DNA of 64,000 bases from Marinomonas mediterranea MMB-1 (GCF_000192865.1 NC_015276.1:3782001-3846000), one strand, 5' to 3'; shown: positions 42,720 to 51,917, numbered from the stretch's first letter. A program made the numbers and translations. The notes: generated by a model not told the origin, from the sequence alone.

Positions 42720-44540
42720 TTACTTACGACCAGCGCGTTTACGCTCGTTTTCAGTCAATAGCTTCTTACGAATACGAATGCTTTCTGGCGTTACTTCTAC
42801 CAACTCGTCGTCTTCGATGAACTCAAGCGCTTGCTCTAGCGTGTGCTTAATCGGTGGCGTCAATGTCAACGCTTCATCCGTACCAGAAGCACGTACGTTT
42901 GTTAACTGCTTACCTTTAATTGGGTTAACCGCTAAGTCGTTATCGCGAGAGTGAATACCGATAACTTGGCCTTCGTATACTTCCACAGCGTGACCTAGGA
43001 ATAGACGACCACGGCTTTGCAAGTTAAACAAAGCGTATGCTGCTGTTTTACCCGTTAGCATACTAACAAGTACGCCATTTTGACGACCTGATACTTCGCC
43101 GTCTTTTACTGGACCATAGTGATCGAAGACACTTGTCATGATACCAGAACCAGACGTTAGCGTTAGGAATAAGCCACGGAAACCAATCAGACCACGAGAC
43201 GGTACGATGAACTCAAGACGTACACGGCCTTTGTTGTCAGGTTCCATGTTAGTAAGCTCGGCTTTACGCAAGCCAAGTTCTTCCATAATTGAACCCTGAT
43301 GTTGTTCTTCAACATCAATAACCACTTGTTCGAATGGCTCTTGAATTTGTCCGTCGATTTCTTTTTGAACAACTTCTGGACGAGAAACGCCCATTTCAAA
43401 GCCTTCACGACGCATGCTTTCGATCAATACAGATAAGTGTAATTCACCACGACCAGACACAATGAACTTGTCAGGCGTATCGCCTTGCTCAACACGTAGC
43501 GCAACGTTGTGGATCAACTCTTGATCTAGACGCTCTTTAATATTACGGGTGGTAACGAACTTACCTTCTTTACCCGCAAATGGAGAGTCGTTAACGATGA
43601 ATGTCATGCTTACTGTTGGCTCATCTACCGTCAAAATAGGTAGAGACTCAACACAAGTAGGATCACACAAAGTATCAGAGATACTTAGGCCATCAATACC
43701 CGTAATACAAACAATATCACCTGCAGAAGCTAGATCTGTATCGACGCGCTGAAGGCCATGGTAGCCTTTTACGTTTAAGATCTTGCCTTTACGCTCTTTA
43801 TCATCGGATGATTTAATAACGACTTGCTGGTTTGGAGACAAACTGCCGCGAGTAATACGACCGATACCAATAACGCCAACATAGCTGTCGTAATCCAATG
43901 CAGAAACCTGCATTTGGAATGTACCTTCTGGATCAACATTAGGTACTGGAACACTGTCGACAATCATTTGGTACAGCGGCGTCATATCTTCTGCCATTGC
44001 TTCTGGATCATTACCAGAGATACCGTTGATTGCAGATGCGTAGATAACAGGGAAATCCAACTGCTCTTCTGTCGCACCAAGACTATCGAACAAATCAAAT
44101 ACTTGATCCATTACCCAGTCAGGGCGAGCGCCTGGACGGTCAATTTTGTTGATAACAACGATTGGACGCAAACCGCGCTCAAACGCTTTAGAAGTTACAA
44201 AACGTGTTTGTGGCATTGGTCCGTCAACGGCATCTACCAACAACAATACAGAGTCAACCATAGACAATACGCGTTCTACTTCACCACCGAAGTCAGCGTG
44301 TCCAGGTGTGTCCACAATGTTAATGCGGTAATCGTTCCATTTAATGGACGTGTTTTTCGCCAAAATGGTAATACCACGTTCTTTTTCCTGATCGTTGGAA
44401 TCCATGATGCGCTCAGCGCCTTCATCTTTACGATCAAGCGTACCAGACTGACTCAACAACTGATCTACGAGTGTGGTTTTACCATGGTCAACGTGAGCAA
44501 TAATTGCCACGTTACGTAACTTACTGATATCAATCGACAT
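42720..44540 (-). CDS. typA: Ribosome-associated GTPase TypA/BipA
   Basis: A 606-residue translational GTPase, same length as E. coli BipA (607). G domain motifs: IIAHVDHGKTTLVDQLL (G1), ERGITILAKNT (G2), DTPGHADFGGEVER (G3), NKIDRPGAR (G4). Domains II, III and V follow, and the C-terminal domain contains GLIGFRGLFLTLTSGSGIM. The frame continues upstream to 44615, but the ATG at 44540 begins the family N-terminus (MSIDISKLRNVAIIAHVD). It acts in ribosome assembly and cold or stress adaptation. Confidence 0.97.
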   Translation of the reverse strand: MSIDISKLRNVAIIAHVDHGKTTLVDQLLSQSGTLDRKDEGAERIMDSNDQEKERGITILAKNTSIKWNDYRINIVDTPGHADFGGEVERVLSMVDSVLLLVDAVDGPMPQTRFVTSKAFERGLRPIVVINKIDRPGARPDWVMDQVFDLFDSLGATEEQLDFPVIYASAINGISGNDPEAMAEDMTPLYQMIVDSVPVPNVDPEGTFQMQVSALDYDSYVGVIGIGRITRGSLSPNQQVVIKSSDDKERKGKILNVKGYHGLQRVDTDLASAGDIVCITGIDGLSISDTLCDPTCVESLPILTVDEPTVSMTFIVNDSPFAGKEGKFVTTRNIKERLDQELIHNVALRVEQGDTPDKFIVSGRGELHLSVLIESMRREGFEMGVSRPEVVQKEIDGQIQEPFEQVVIDVEEQHQGSIMEELGLRKAELTNMEPDNKGRVRLEFIVPSRGLIGFRGLFLTLTSGSGIMTSVFDHYGPVKDGEVSGRQNGVLVSMLTGKTAAYALFNLQSRGRLFLGHAVEVYEGQVIGIHSRDNDLAVNPIKGKQLTNVRASGTDEALTLTPPIKHTLEQALEFIEDDELVEVTPESIRIRKKLLTENERKRAGRK

Positions 44541-44745
44541 TTTGGTTTCTCTATAATATACGAGATGGAAAGTACAGCTCGTGAAACGCTTTGTTTCAAC
44601 CGTCTGAACTATCATACGGAGTAAAATTCGCGCAATTGTACCCTTATCTTTGTGAACTTCCCATTAAACTGCGAAAATTTAATAAAAAAACCTGATAGAT
44701 CGATAAATCGGATTTAGAAGCTGACGCAGCGTAAGCCGTCAGTGA

Positions 44746-45132
44746 TTAGGTAAATAACCAAGTATGCAACAATCTTCCCGGCATAAAGGCGAAGCTTCCT
44801 GCAATGATCAATCCGCCAATATACAGCCCAAGCATACTGGACTTATGTCGAGCGACATTGCCCTTTCGGATTGCCACTATCGCATTGGGTACATGATAGA
44901 AAACAAGCAAACTAAATAGGTGAATAAATCCAAAATGATCTAACAAACGAGGGCCAACATGCGCAGGCATAACGAGGGTAATACTGGCGGTAATCACCAT
45001 CAGCAACATATAACACTTGCCCATCAACTTATGTCGTGGCGTTCCCTTTCTATTTACTAGAAGTATCGTCCCAATGACAAAGGCGGGTAAAACCGTCGCT
45101 AGATGTAAATAAGCCAATTGCAGATAAGTCAT
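44746..45132 (-). CDS. DUF2306-type integral membrane protein
   Basis: A 128-residue membrane protein with four hydrophobic segments and the pattern of DUF2306: LAYLHLATVLPAFVIGTILL, then GTPRHKLMGKCYMLLM and FGFIHLFSLLVFYHVPNAI, and GNVARHKSSMLGLYIGGLI. The His residues in HLATV, PRHK, FIHLF and ARHK are conserved in the family and could bind a cofactor, but no function is established. ATG at 45132. The region upstream carries a 16-bp tandem repeat. Confidence 0.8.
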   Translation of the reverse strand: MTYLQLAYLHLATVLPAFVIGTILLVNRKGTPRHKLMGKCYMLLMVITASITLVMPAHVGPRLLDHFGFIHLFSLLVFYHVPNAIVAIRKGNVARHKSSMLGLYIGGLIIAGSFAFMPGRLLHTWLFT

Positions 45133-45172
45133 GTCCGAAATCCATTATGATCGTTTTAAAGTTGCTATTGCT

Positions 45173-45220
45173 GTAAATAGTGATCGCGGTAAACAGTGAT
45201 CGCTAAAAATAGTGTATCGA
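45173..45220. repeat. Three tandem 16-bp units upstream of the DUF2306 gene
   Basis: Units GTAAATAGTGATCGCG (45173-45188), GTAAACAGTGATCGCT (45189-45204) and AAAAATAGTGTATCGA (45205-45220) follow each other without gaps; a weaker fourth copy may precede at 45157-45172. They lie 41-88 nt upstream of the DUF2306 start codon, so they could be an iterated operator or simply a minisatellite. Confidence 0.7.
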
Positions 45221-45293
45221 CTAACGCTCTCCCCGAGAATGATCAATCTTGCGCTTCTCAATCTTATATTTTTAGTGACAACATGACATTCAA

Positions 45294-45330
45294 TAAAAAG
45301 GCCCGACTCGTAAACGAATCAGACCTTTAT
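45294..45330 (-). terminator. Terminator of ybiT
   Basis: On the minus strand AAAGGTCTGATTCGT pairs imperfectly with ACGAGTCGGGCCTTT and is followed by TTATTG; it lies about 25 nt after the ybiT stop codon. Confidence 0.65.
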
Positions 45331-45353
45331 AAGAGCACAATCTTTAAAAGATA

Positions 45354-46943
45354 TTATAGATCACGGCTAGACAAAAACTCGTCGTAGTTACCTTTAAAGT
45401 GATCTAACTTCTTATCATTGATGTGAATAATTTCAGTCGCCAAAGAGGAAACAAACTCACGGTCATGACTCACGAAGATTAATGTGCCTTGGAACATATC
45501 CAGCGCCATGTTCAAAGACTCAATCGATTCCATGTCTAAGTGGTTAGTCGGTTCATCCATAATCAATACATTAGGCTGTTGCATGATTAGCTTGCCAAAC
45601 AGCAAACGGTTCTTCTCACCACCGGAACAGACTTTGGCTTTCTTCTTAATATCATCAGAAGAAAATAACATGCGACCTAAAATACCACGGACGGCTTGAT
45701 CATCATCGCCCTCTTTGCGCCATTGACTCATCCATTCAAAGATCGTCATATCATTCGCAAAATCATCGTTACTGTCTTGCGGGCAGTAACCCAAAACGGC
45801 ATTTTCCGCCCACTTAACGTCACCATTATTAAACTCAATTTCAGACATCAAGCCACGCAAAAAGGTGGTTTTACCAACACCGTTTTCACCCAGCACGGCT
45901 AATCGAGTTCCAGCTTCAAGCATCAAACTGCCGCCGCTGTATAGCGTTTCGCCATCAAACCCATGACCAACGTTTTCCAGTATAAGAGCCTGGCGGTGAA
46001 GCTTCTTCTCTTGTTCAAAACGAATAAAAGGGTTCTGTCTGCTGGAAGGTTTAATGTCTTGCAGCTGTATTTTATCCAGTTGCTTAGCACGAGACGTCGC
46101 TTGTTTTGCTTTCGATGCGTTCGCAGAGAAACGCGCTACAAACTGCTTTAATTCTGCAATTTGAGCAGATTTCTTAGCGTTGGCCGCCATCATGGTTTCA
46201 CGTGCCTGCGTAGAGGCAAGCATAAAGTCATCGTAGTTCCCTGGGTATACACGCAGCTCACCGTAATCGATGTCCGCCATATGAGTACACACAGAGTTTA
46301 GGAAGTGACGATCATGGGAAATAATAACCATGGTGGACTTATAATCGTTCAGAATGCCTTCTAACCAACGGATAGAATCAATGTCCAAGTTGTTGGTAGG
46401 CTCATCAAGCAGCAGAATATCAGGCTCAGAAAACAATGCTTGAGCGAGCAATACTCGAAGCTTCCAACCCGGAGCAACCTCACTCATCGGTCCAAAATGC
46501 AGCTCTTCAGCAATACCTGCACCGAGAAGGATCTCACCAGCACGGCTTTCTGCACTGTAACCGTCCATTTCAGCGAAGTCACCTTCAAGCTCAGCCACCT
46601 TGATGCCGTCTTCTTCACTCATTTCAGGCAAGCTATAAATGCGATCACGCTCTTGCTTCACTTCCCATAGCTCTTTATGACCCATAATTACAGTGTCAAT
46701 CACAGAGTATTCTTCGAACGCGAACTGATCCTGATTCAGCTTACCTACTCGCTCATTTGGTGTAACCGACACGTTGCCCGCTGTTGATGCCAGCGAACCG
46801 TCCAAAATTTTCATCAGCGTGGACTTACCACAGCCGTTCGCACCAATTAGACCGTAGCGGTTACCATCGCCGAACTTAACGGAAATGTTTTCGAATAGGG
46901 GTTTGCTACCAAATTGCATGGTAACGTTAGAAACAGTGATCAT
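45354..46943 (-). CDS. ybiT: ABC-F ATPase, YbiT type
   Basis: A 529-residue ABC-F protein, expected to bind ribosomes and modulate translation. Two ATP-binding domains: Walker A GLIGANGCGKSTLMKIL and AVLGENGVGKTTFLRGL, Walker B regions ILLLDEPTNNLD and VLIMDEPTNHLDMES, signature VCSGGEKNRLLFGKL. In the first half the signature is degenerate (VAPGWKLRVLLAQ). The length and the start MITVSNVTMQFGSKPLFENI match E. coli YbiT (530). The frame opens upstream at 46973, but the ATG at 46943 with GGAAAG is preferred. Confidence 0.93.
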   Translation of the reverse strand: MITVSNVTMQFGSKPLFENISVKFGDGNRYGLIGANGCGKSTLMKILDGSLASTAGNVSVTPNERVGKLNQDQFAFEEYSVIDTVIMGHKELWEVKQERDRIYSLPEMSEEDGIKVAELEGDFAEMDGYSAESRAGEILLGAGIAEELHFGPMSEVAPGWKLRVLLAQALFSEPDILLLDEPTNNLDIDSIRWLEGILNDYKSTMVIISHDRHFLNSVCTHMADIDYGELRVYPGNYDDFMLASTQARETMMAANAKKSAQIAELKQFVARFSANASKAKQATSRAKQLDKIQLQDIKPSSRQNPFIRFEQEKKLHRQALILENVGHGFDGETLYSGGSLMLEAGTRLAVLGENGVGKTTFLRGLMSEIEFNNGDVKWAENAVLGYCPQDSNDDFANDMTIFEWMSQWRKEGDDDQAVRGILGRMLFSSDDIKKKAKVCSGGEKNRLLFGKLIMQQPNVLIMDEPTNHLDMESIESLNMALDMFQGTLIFVSHDREFVSSLATEIIHINDKKLDHFKGNYDEFLSSRDL

Positions 46944-47058
46944 GTGCTTTCCAAAAGTAATGTGACGTATCACTCAGGATACGAGAATTGATTAATGAGC
47001 GTACTATAAAGGCTGTGTATGAAATGTCTATGCCAATGCCTGAAAAATCTTTTCATTA

Positions 47059-48279
47059 TTATTCAGAAGCGGGCTTTAATCTCCCAACTAAAAAGCTAGC
47101 AAGTCCACCAAAACCACAAGCAATCAACGCAACAATCGCTAATCCATCGATACCAGAAAACGCAATAACAGCCGCATAAAGCGGTGGCCCAACCGTCGCG
47201 CCCAAATTCCCTAATTGAGCAATCAAGCCATAACCGTTACCTTGCTCATAGCTATTGCGCGCAAGCCTTGGTATTAAAGAAAGTGCCGCCCCTGGGATAA
47301 GTCCAGCGCTGAAGATCATCAACCCAAAGATAGCGCACAAATGCAGTTCACTTACTGGGTTCAACATTAATAAAAGGGCACCCACTCCCAACCCAATATA
47401 CGCAATCACGGCAACACGCTGAGGTGGTAACCAATACTGAGAGATGGCTCCCGCCAAAAAGGTTCCTGTTGTACTGACTAATGGCAACACGATCTGAAGC
47501 GTCGCAGTCAGATTGGCGTCTTCAATAAAGTTTGGAAGATACGTCAATAAAGACACGAGCGTACAGGTATAAAACAGGAAAACCACACAAGGCAGCAGCG
47601 TACGCGGATTCCGATAAATGCTCATCAATTTAGACACATAAGATTCGCCGCTTGATGGCAATTCAGATCGGTAGCGCGACTCATTTTTATCTAAAACAAA
47701 TAACAACACCAATGCTATAAACAGAATAAAAAGGGCGTGACTAAAGTACAACCCAGAGAGATCGTAGTTAGCTAAAATTTCATTTCCAGCCCAACCACTG
47801 ATAGCAAACGCAACACCAAAGAAGGTTCCCCAAAGACCCATTGTAAGTGACTTATGATGTGGCGCACTCAACAACGCTATAATAGTCGGTGCCGCGACGA
47901 CCACACCTAGCTGAGAAAAACCTTCCAACAAACGAGAAAGCAAAATCCATTCAAACGACGGCAAAAGAGACTGGAGAAAAGACATGATAGCACCGACGAA
48001 AAGCGCGCCGATCAGGACTCTAAAATAGCCGACTTTGTTAGCGATAATGCCCGCCGTCACGCCAAAAATAAGCCCCACAACGCCCACTATAGATAATGAA
48101 GCCCCTGCGAGCGCGGGCTCTATTTGATAGTGGTTTAGTACTTGATTGTACGATATCGAAAACTTGGCAAATTGCATGGCTGCCGCGATGCCCGCAACCC
48201 ACAATAAAATGACGGCTAACCACGATGTAGATTGTGTAGATTGCTGACTTACCTTTCCTTCGTTGGCCGTGATTGCCAT
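47059..48279 (-). CDS. MFS transporter
   Basis: A 406-residue major facilitator with 12 predicted membrane segments. The loop 2-3 region reads GVTAGIIANKVGYFRVLIGA, a variant of the usual G-x-x-x-D-R motif with Asn-Lys; RLLEGFSQLGVVVAAPTII follows. The N-terminal 20 residues are hydrophilic. It resembles CynX/NimT-like or sugar-efflux MFS proteins, but the substrate is not identifiable. ATG at 48279 with GGGAA upstream. The region upstream contains a 20-bp tandem repeat. Confidence 0.88.
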   Translation of the reverse strand: MAITANEGKVSQQSTQSTSWLAVILLWVAGIAAAMQFAKFSISYNQVLNHYQIEPALAGASLSIVGVVGLIFGVTAGIIANKVGYFRVLIGALFVGAIMSFLQSLLPSFEWILLSRLLEGFSQLGVVVAAPTIIALLSAPHHKSLTMGLWGTFFGVAFAISGWAGNEILANYDLSGLYFSHALFILFIALVLLFVLDKNESRYRSELPSSGESYVSKLMSIYRNPRTLLPCVVFLFYTCTLVSLLTYLPNFIEDANLTATLQIVLPLVSTTGTFLAGAISQYWLPPQRVAVIAYIGLGVGALLLMLNPVSELHLCAIFGLMIFSAGLIPGAALSLIPRLARNSYEQGNGYGLIAQLGNLGATVGPPLYAAVIAFSGIDGLAIVALIACGFGGLASFLVGRLKPASE

Positions 48280-48428
48280 TGCGTATTCCCGTTTGCTAGT
48301 TAGAGATTAAGTTTTACAAACTGACCTTCGATATTAAAAGGTCATGAATTTGAGCCAGCATTGTAACGGTATTTCGACAACGAAAAGCAGGAGAGAAAAA
48401 GGAATTCCAATTGGCGCAGTGGCGCTAA

Positions 48429-48508
48429 AATTAAGAACGAGGTACACGAATTAAGAAAGGGGCACACAAATTGAAAGAGGAGTACGCGAATTAAAGGACA
48501 CACATTAG
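48429..48508. repeat. Tandem 20-bp degenerate repeats upstream of the MFS gene
   Basis: Four consecutive units keep an exact 20-nt period: AATTAAGAACGAGGTACACG (48429-48448), AATTAAGAAAGGGGCACACA (48449-48468), AATTGAAAGAGGAGTACGCG (48469-48488), then a diverged AATTAAAGGACACACATTAG (48489-48508). A weaker fifth copy (AATTGG...) may precede at 48409. The 20-nt spacing is close to two helical turns. The array lies 150-229 nt upstream of the MFS start and 51 nt after the aldo/keto reductase stop. Confidence 0.75.
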
Positions 48509-48559
48509 GGAAGCCGAGAATCAACGTTCAGACGCCCTAATGTGATGAGAGAGCCTAAA

Positions 48560-49540
48560 TTAGATCCCACCTCTGATATGCTGACGAACATGCAGTTTAT
48601 AAAACTCAGCAAGCGCTTGATGTAACTCAACGGACAAAGGAGGTAGCGCAGACGCTTGGGTATTACGCATAACTTGCTCTGCCTTCGTCGTCCCCGCTAT
48701 AACACTGGATATTTGAGGGTGATCTAATATCCAACGCAGCGCGACATCAACCAGATCCATTCCCTCTGGGAGAATCGTCTTAGCTTGCTCTGCCAGATCA
48801 ACGCCCAATTCGTAAGGAATGCCATTGAATGTTTCGCCTACGTGAAACGCCGCGCCGTCTCGATTATAGTTTCGATGATCACCTTGTTCGAACGAACGTG
48901 TTTTGGTCATCTTTCCAGAAAGCAGGCCGCTGGCCAACGGAAGACGAACGATAATTCCGACCTCGTTTTGCTCAGCCGCAGGAAATAGCTCCGTCGTTGC
49001 ATCCTGACGAAACACATTAAACAGAATTTGTAATGACGTTAACGCTTTAGAGTTACAACAGAACAGCGCTTCATCAAGCATTTCGACACTTGCGCCGAAG
49101 TGCTTTATCAATCCTTCTTGCTGTAAGTCTTCCATCCAAGCAATGATGTCACCCGCAAACAGCACGTCACGAGGCACACAATGCAATTGAGCAAGGTCAA
49201 TCGCCTCAACTCCCAAGCGTTTTGCAGAATTTGCCAAGCTTTCTTTCACAGCGGCCTTGGTATAGCCGTCTGGATAAAGGTTCGGATTGCGTCCGACTTT
49301 GGTTGCGATAATAGGAGGCGTATCTAACGTCTTGCGCCATTGGCCGATTCGCTCTTCCGACAAACCCGCGCCGTAGACATCCGCCGTATCAAAAAATGTA
49401 ACACCTTGTTGATACGCCGTTGTTAAAATATCGAGCGCTACATTCTCTTCAATTGCACCGAAATCGTTTCCGAGCTGCCAGCAGCCTAAACCGATCTCAG
49501 ACACTTCTAGACCTGACTTTCCTAGCTTACGTTGGTACAT
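48560..49540 (-). CDS. Aldo/keto reductase
   Basis: A 326-residue TIM-barrel NADPH-dependent oxidoreductase. The catalytic tetrad region is present: FFDTADVYGAGLSEERIGQW (Asp, Tyr), IIATKVGRN (Lys) and IDLAQLHCVP (His). The cofactor loop SSVIAGTTKAEQVMRNTQA is near the C-terminus. AGGAGGCAAG directly precedes the ATG at 49540, one of the best ribosome binding sites in the window. Substrate unknown. The neighbouring MFS and EamA transporters lie on the same strand but with gaps of 250 nt or more, so an operon is not indicated. Confidence 0.92.
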   Translation of the reverse strand: MYQRKLGKSGLEVSEIGLGCWQLGNDFGAIEENVALDILTTAYQQGVTFFDTADVYGAGLSEERIGQWRKTLDTPPIIATKVGRNPNLYPDGYTKAAVKESLANSAKRLGVEAIDLAQLHCVPRDVLFAGDIIAWMEDLQQEGLIKHFGASVEMLDEALFCCNSKALTSLQILFNVFRQDATTELFPAAEQNEVGIIVRLPLASGLLSGKMTKTRSFEQGDHRNYNRDGAAFHVGETFNGIPYELGVDLAEQAKTILPEGMDLVDVALRWILDHPQISSVIAGTTKAEQVMRNTQASALPPLSVELHQALAEFYKLHVRQHIRGGI

Positions 49541-49791
49541 CTTGCCTCCTAGAAATCAATGTATTTTATTTTTATTCAATCTAACTGATACGAGGTCTTT
49601 GCACGACACCTCGAACAACGCCAAGACGAGGTAAAAATAGACGAAAAACAGAATTTATGCGTTATAAATGAACTCTTTGAGTCTCTTTTAGCACTGTTTT
49701 AGAGAGCACAGCAGTCTGGCAAAGATCTCGATACAACAAAACTAATATCTAATTCGGTGTCAAGTTGCAAGGTTAGGTCGGCAATCACATA

Positions 49792-50700
49792 CTATGTGGA
49801 CAGTTTAGAGCGCGCTTTTAATTGCATCGAGCCCAATACTTCAACCAGACAGGCGCTCAAAATTAAAACCGCACCTAGCCATTCTATTGCCTGCATGCGC
49901 TCTTCCGACAAAATAATACTGGCAGAAATTACGGCCACCATGACCTCAGACATCATCAGTAAACCCGCTCGTCCAGGGTTAATTACTTTTTGCGCCCAAA
50001 ATATCGCAACCACAATCGGCATAAGAATCAGCAACGAGAAAGAAAACATAACCGTCGCGGCACTCTCCGTCAGAACAACGTCCGCCATTGGTGCAGAACC
50101 GAAAAAGTAACCAATTAACAAAGCCCCAATCACTGTGGCTGAAAACTGACCTAGCGCCATACCGGGAATAGGAACACGGTTATATCGACGCACCATAGAC
50201 GCGCCCAACGCCCAAAAAACACCCGAAAAGAACGCAAGCACATCCCCTTTTCCCTGCTCACCGAAGTCCCCTCCTGAAAGCAACAATACCATTCCCAAAA
50301 GGCCAACCACCACCGCCAACCAGCGGGTCCAAGTCACACGCTCCTTTAGCCAAAAAATTTCAATCAGCGTCGACCATACAGGCGTTAAGTAAAATAGCAG
50401 AGTTGCTCGAACAACAGATGAGTAAATCACACCAGATGAGTACAACGCGATTCCAAGACCAGAACACAAGCCTATAAGACACAACGCTCGCCAATGCGTT
50501 TGGTAGCGATGCAGAGTCAGTCCGACAATAATCAATAGTGGAAGAATGGCAGGAAGGTTCAATAACACCACTGCCGCAACACCTTGAACGCCTTGTGATT
50601 CCAAATATCGTAACGGTATCCAATAGACGCCCCAAAATGCCGCCGCAGAGAAAGCAACGAGTGACGCAAAATGCGTACTCGGATTTTTAAACGATATCAT
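49792..50700 (-). CDS. EamA/DMT-family transporter
   Basis: A 302-residue membrane protein with ten predicted helices in two EamA repeats; the first contains AAAFWGVYWIPLRYLE and YSSGVIYSSVVRATLLFYLTP, the second VLAFFSGVFWALGASMVRRY and SEVMVAVISASIILSEERM. The family exports amino acids, nucleosides or other metabolites. A TTG at 50757 opens the frame, but the ATG at 50700 starts at the expected hydrophilic N-terminus and is chosen. It marks the edge of the conserved gene region before the accessory island. Confidence 0.88.
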   Translation of the reverse strand: MISFKNPSTHFASLVAFSAAAFWGVYWIPLRYLESQGVQGVAAVVLLNLPAILPLLIIVGLTLHRYQTHWRALCLIGLCSGLGIALYSSGVIYSSVVRATLLFYLTPVWSTLIEIFWLKERVTWTRWLAVVVGLLGMVLLLSGGDFGEQGKGDVLAFFSGVFWALGASMVRRYNRVPIPGMALGQFSATVIGALLIGYFFGSAPMADVVLTESAATVMFSFSLLILMPIVVAIFWAQKVINPGRAGLLMMSEVMVAVISASIILSEERMQAIEWLGAVLILSACLVEVLGSMQLKARSKLST

Positions 50701-50841
50701 GGAAGTCTTCGCGCCTATGTTGTGTGATCGGCCGAAGTCGTGCAGAAAGGATGCCAAAGCTAGAAAAGCGGATAAAACAAAACGTCTTTCATTTACAACA
50801 TCATGTTTTGGTGTTTTTGATGGAGGTTTGGGGACGGAGCG

Positions 50842-51054
50842 CTAGCACCGATAATCACCCCACTCACACTCTAAAAATGCTTTCCAATCGACAAACATTT
50901 TTTCAAAATCTGAGAGTGTGGTTTGTATGCTTGTACCACCCTCTTCATCTTCAATCCATACATCCAATTCAACTTTTCCGCTTGGGAATATCGTAAGTAC
51001 CGAATCATCTCGTTCTATTTCTGTGTTACCACTGGATCTTGATATTTCTATCAC
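50842..51054 (-). CDS. Small acidic hypothetical protein
   Basis: A 70-residue acidic protein that I do not recognise. It has a hydrophilic N-terminus (NTEIERDDSVLTIFPSG), an acidic middle (VELDVWIEDEEGG) and an aromatic C-terminus ending ECEWGDYRC. The only in-frame start is a GTG at 51054 with no ribosome binding site, and a stop lies four codons upstream, so it may be a decayed gene. Its size and composition recall immunity proteins of polymorphic toxins, and it lies at the edge of the RHS/toxin region, but that is inference. Confidence 0.4.
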   Translation of the reverse strand: MIEISRSSGNTEIERDDSVLTIFPSGKVELDVWIEDEEGGTSIQTTLSDFEKMFVDWKAFLECEWGDYRC

Positions 51055-51193
51055 AAAATCAATTTATTTAATTCGTGTCGGCACCGTTTCAAAAGATAGA
51101 AAATGTCCAAATAATGAATATGGCTCTTCAACGATACAAAGTGGGCACATAACATTATTGGTGTTTAAAACTATCTTCAGAGCAGCCATGCAA

Positions 51194-51222
51194 TAAAAAG
51201 CCCCGAACGCTTCGAGGCTTCT
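51194..51222 (-). terminator. Terminator of the higBA unit
   Basis: On the minus strand AAGCCTCGAA, loop GCG, TTCGGGGCTT with one mismatch is followed by TTTATT, about 25 nt after the antitoxin stop. Confidence 0.8.
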
Positions 51223-51241
51223 TGTTTAGTTACTCTCTTTT

Positions 51242-51547
51242 CTAAGCCAGTACTTCCAAGCCTTTTTCGGCAACCAGGTTTAACAATTTCAATGAGGGGC
51301 CGTTTGGCTTTTTCACGCCTTGCTCCCACTTCTGAACCGTCGACTTACTGGTATTCAAATACGCCGCGAACACACCTTGGCTGGCGTGACTTTGTATGCG
51401 AATGCGTTTTATTTGAGTCGCACTGTATTCTTTTACGGGCGGTAAACACATTGCATCGAACTCACGCAAGGTGGTCTCTTTCATCACGCCTGCTTCGTGT
51501 AGGTCTTGGGCCGTGTCGTGCACCATGTCTAAGATTGATTTATCCAT
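51242..51547 (-). CDS. higA: HigA/NadS-type XRE antitoxin
   Basis: A 101-residue antitoxin with a C-terminal XRE helix-turn-helix: IRIQSHASQGVFAAYLNTSK then STVQKWEQGVKKPNGPSLKL. The N-terminal part (MDKSILDMVHDTAQDLHEAG) would contact the toxin. It overlaps the toxin gene by 8 nt; GAGGTAG inside the toxin gene is its ribosome binding site. The toxin-before-antitoxin order is that of higBA modules. As in other pairs, it probably represses the shared promoter. Confidence 0.87.
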   Translation of the reverse strand: MDKSILDMVHDTAQDLHEAGVMKETTLREFDAMCLPPVKEYSATQIKRIRIQSHASQGVFAAYLNTSKSTVQKWEQGVKKPNGPSLKLLNLVAEKGLEVLA

Positions 51548-51914
51548 CGTTTTCTACCTCAATTAACGCGCCGTTTTTAACGGCTTGGGTTAATGCCTTG
51601 TCACTGTAGCCGAGTAATTCAGCAGCTAAGTATTTTAATGCTTTCAGTTCATCGTCTTTGATGTTGGCTCTGGCGTTTTTAGCGAAGCCATATACGAAGA
51701 ACGCTTTGTTACCCACCTTGTACGCCAACAGCGTTCTAAGTCCTCCGCTTTTACCTCGACCACCGATTGCCACTCGCTTTTTCATCACATAGCCGCCTAA
51801 GTCGGCGTCAATCAAGCCTCGCCCCATTTCATCAACCGCTGCTCGCAGGGTATCATCGTCCAGTCCTTCCTTTGCCGCCCATTTACTGAACGCCTTGTTT
51901 TTAAATATCCGCAT
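51540..51914 (-). CDS. higB: HigB/RelE-family toxin
   Basis: A 124-residue RelE-superfamily toxin of the HigB-like group (PF06296 type): FKNKAFSKWAAKEGLDDDTL, RGLIDADLGGYVMKKRVAIG, GKSGGLRTLLAYKVGNKAFF and VYGFAKNARANIKDDELKAL are characteristic, and such proteins cleave mRNA at the ribosome. Two adjacent ATGs exist at 51917 and 51914; the second has better spacing to AAGGGA. It is the upstream gene of a coupled pair with the XRE antitoxin and sits between the core chromosome and the RHS locus. Confidence 0.9.
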   Translation of the reverse strand: MRIFKNKAFSKWAAKEGLDDDTLRAAVDEMGRGLIDADLGGYVMKKRVAIGGRGKSGGLRTLLAYKVGNKAFFVYGFAKNARANIKDDELKALKYLAAELLGYSDKALTQAVKNGALIEVENDG

Positions 51915-51917
51915 CAT

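Noticed and set aside
43824..44519. 231-codon plus-strand frame opposite typA
   Set aside because: Exact antisense of a highly conserved GTPase gene; no start signal and no recognisable domain.
29631..46943. The two ABC-F genes as transporter ATPases
   Set aside because: Both have fused twin ATPase domains, no membrane partner nearby and the ABC-F linker, so a ribosomal role is far likelier.
49541..49791. Possible small gene between the aldo/keto reductase and EamA genes
   Set aside because: No frame with a start signal or coding character was seen.
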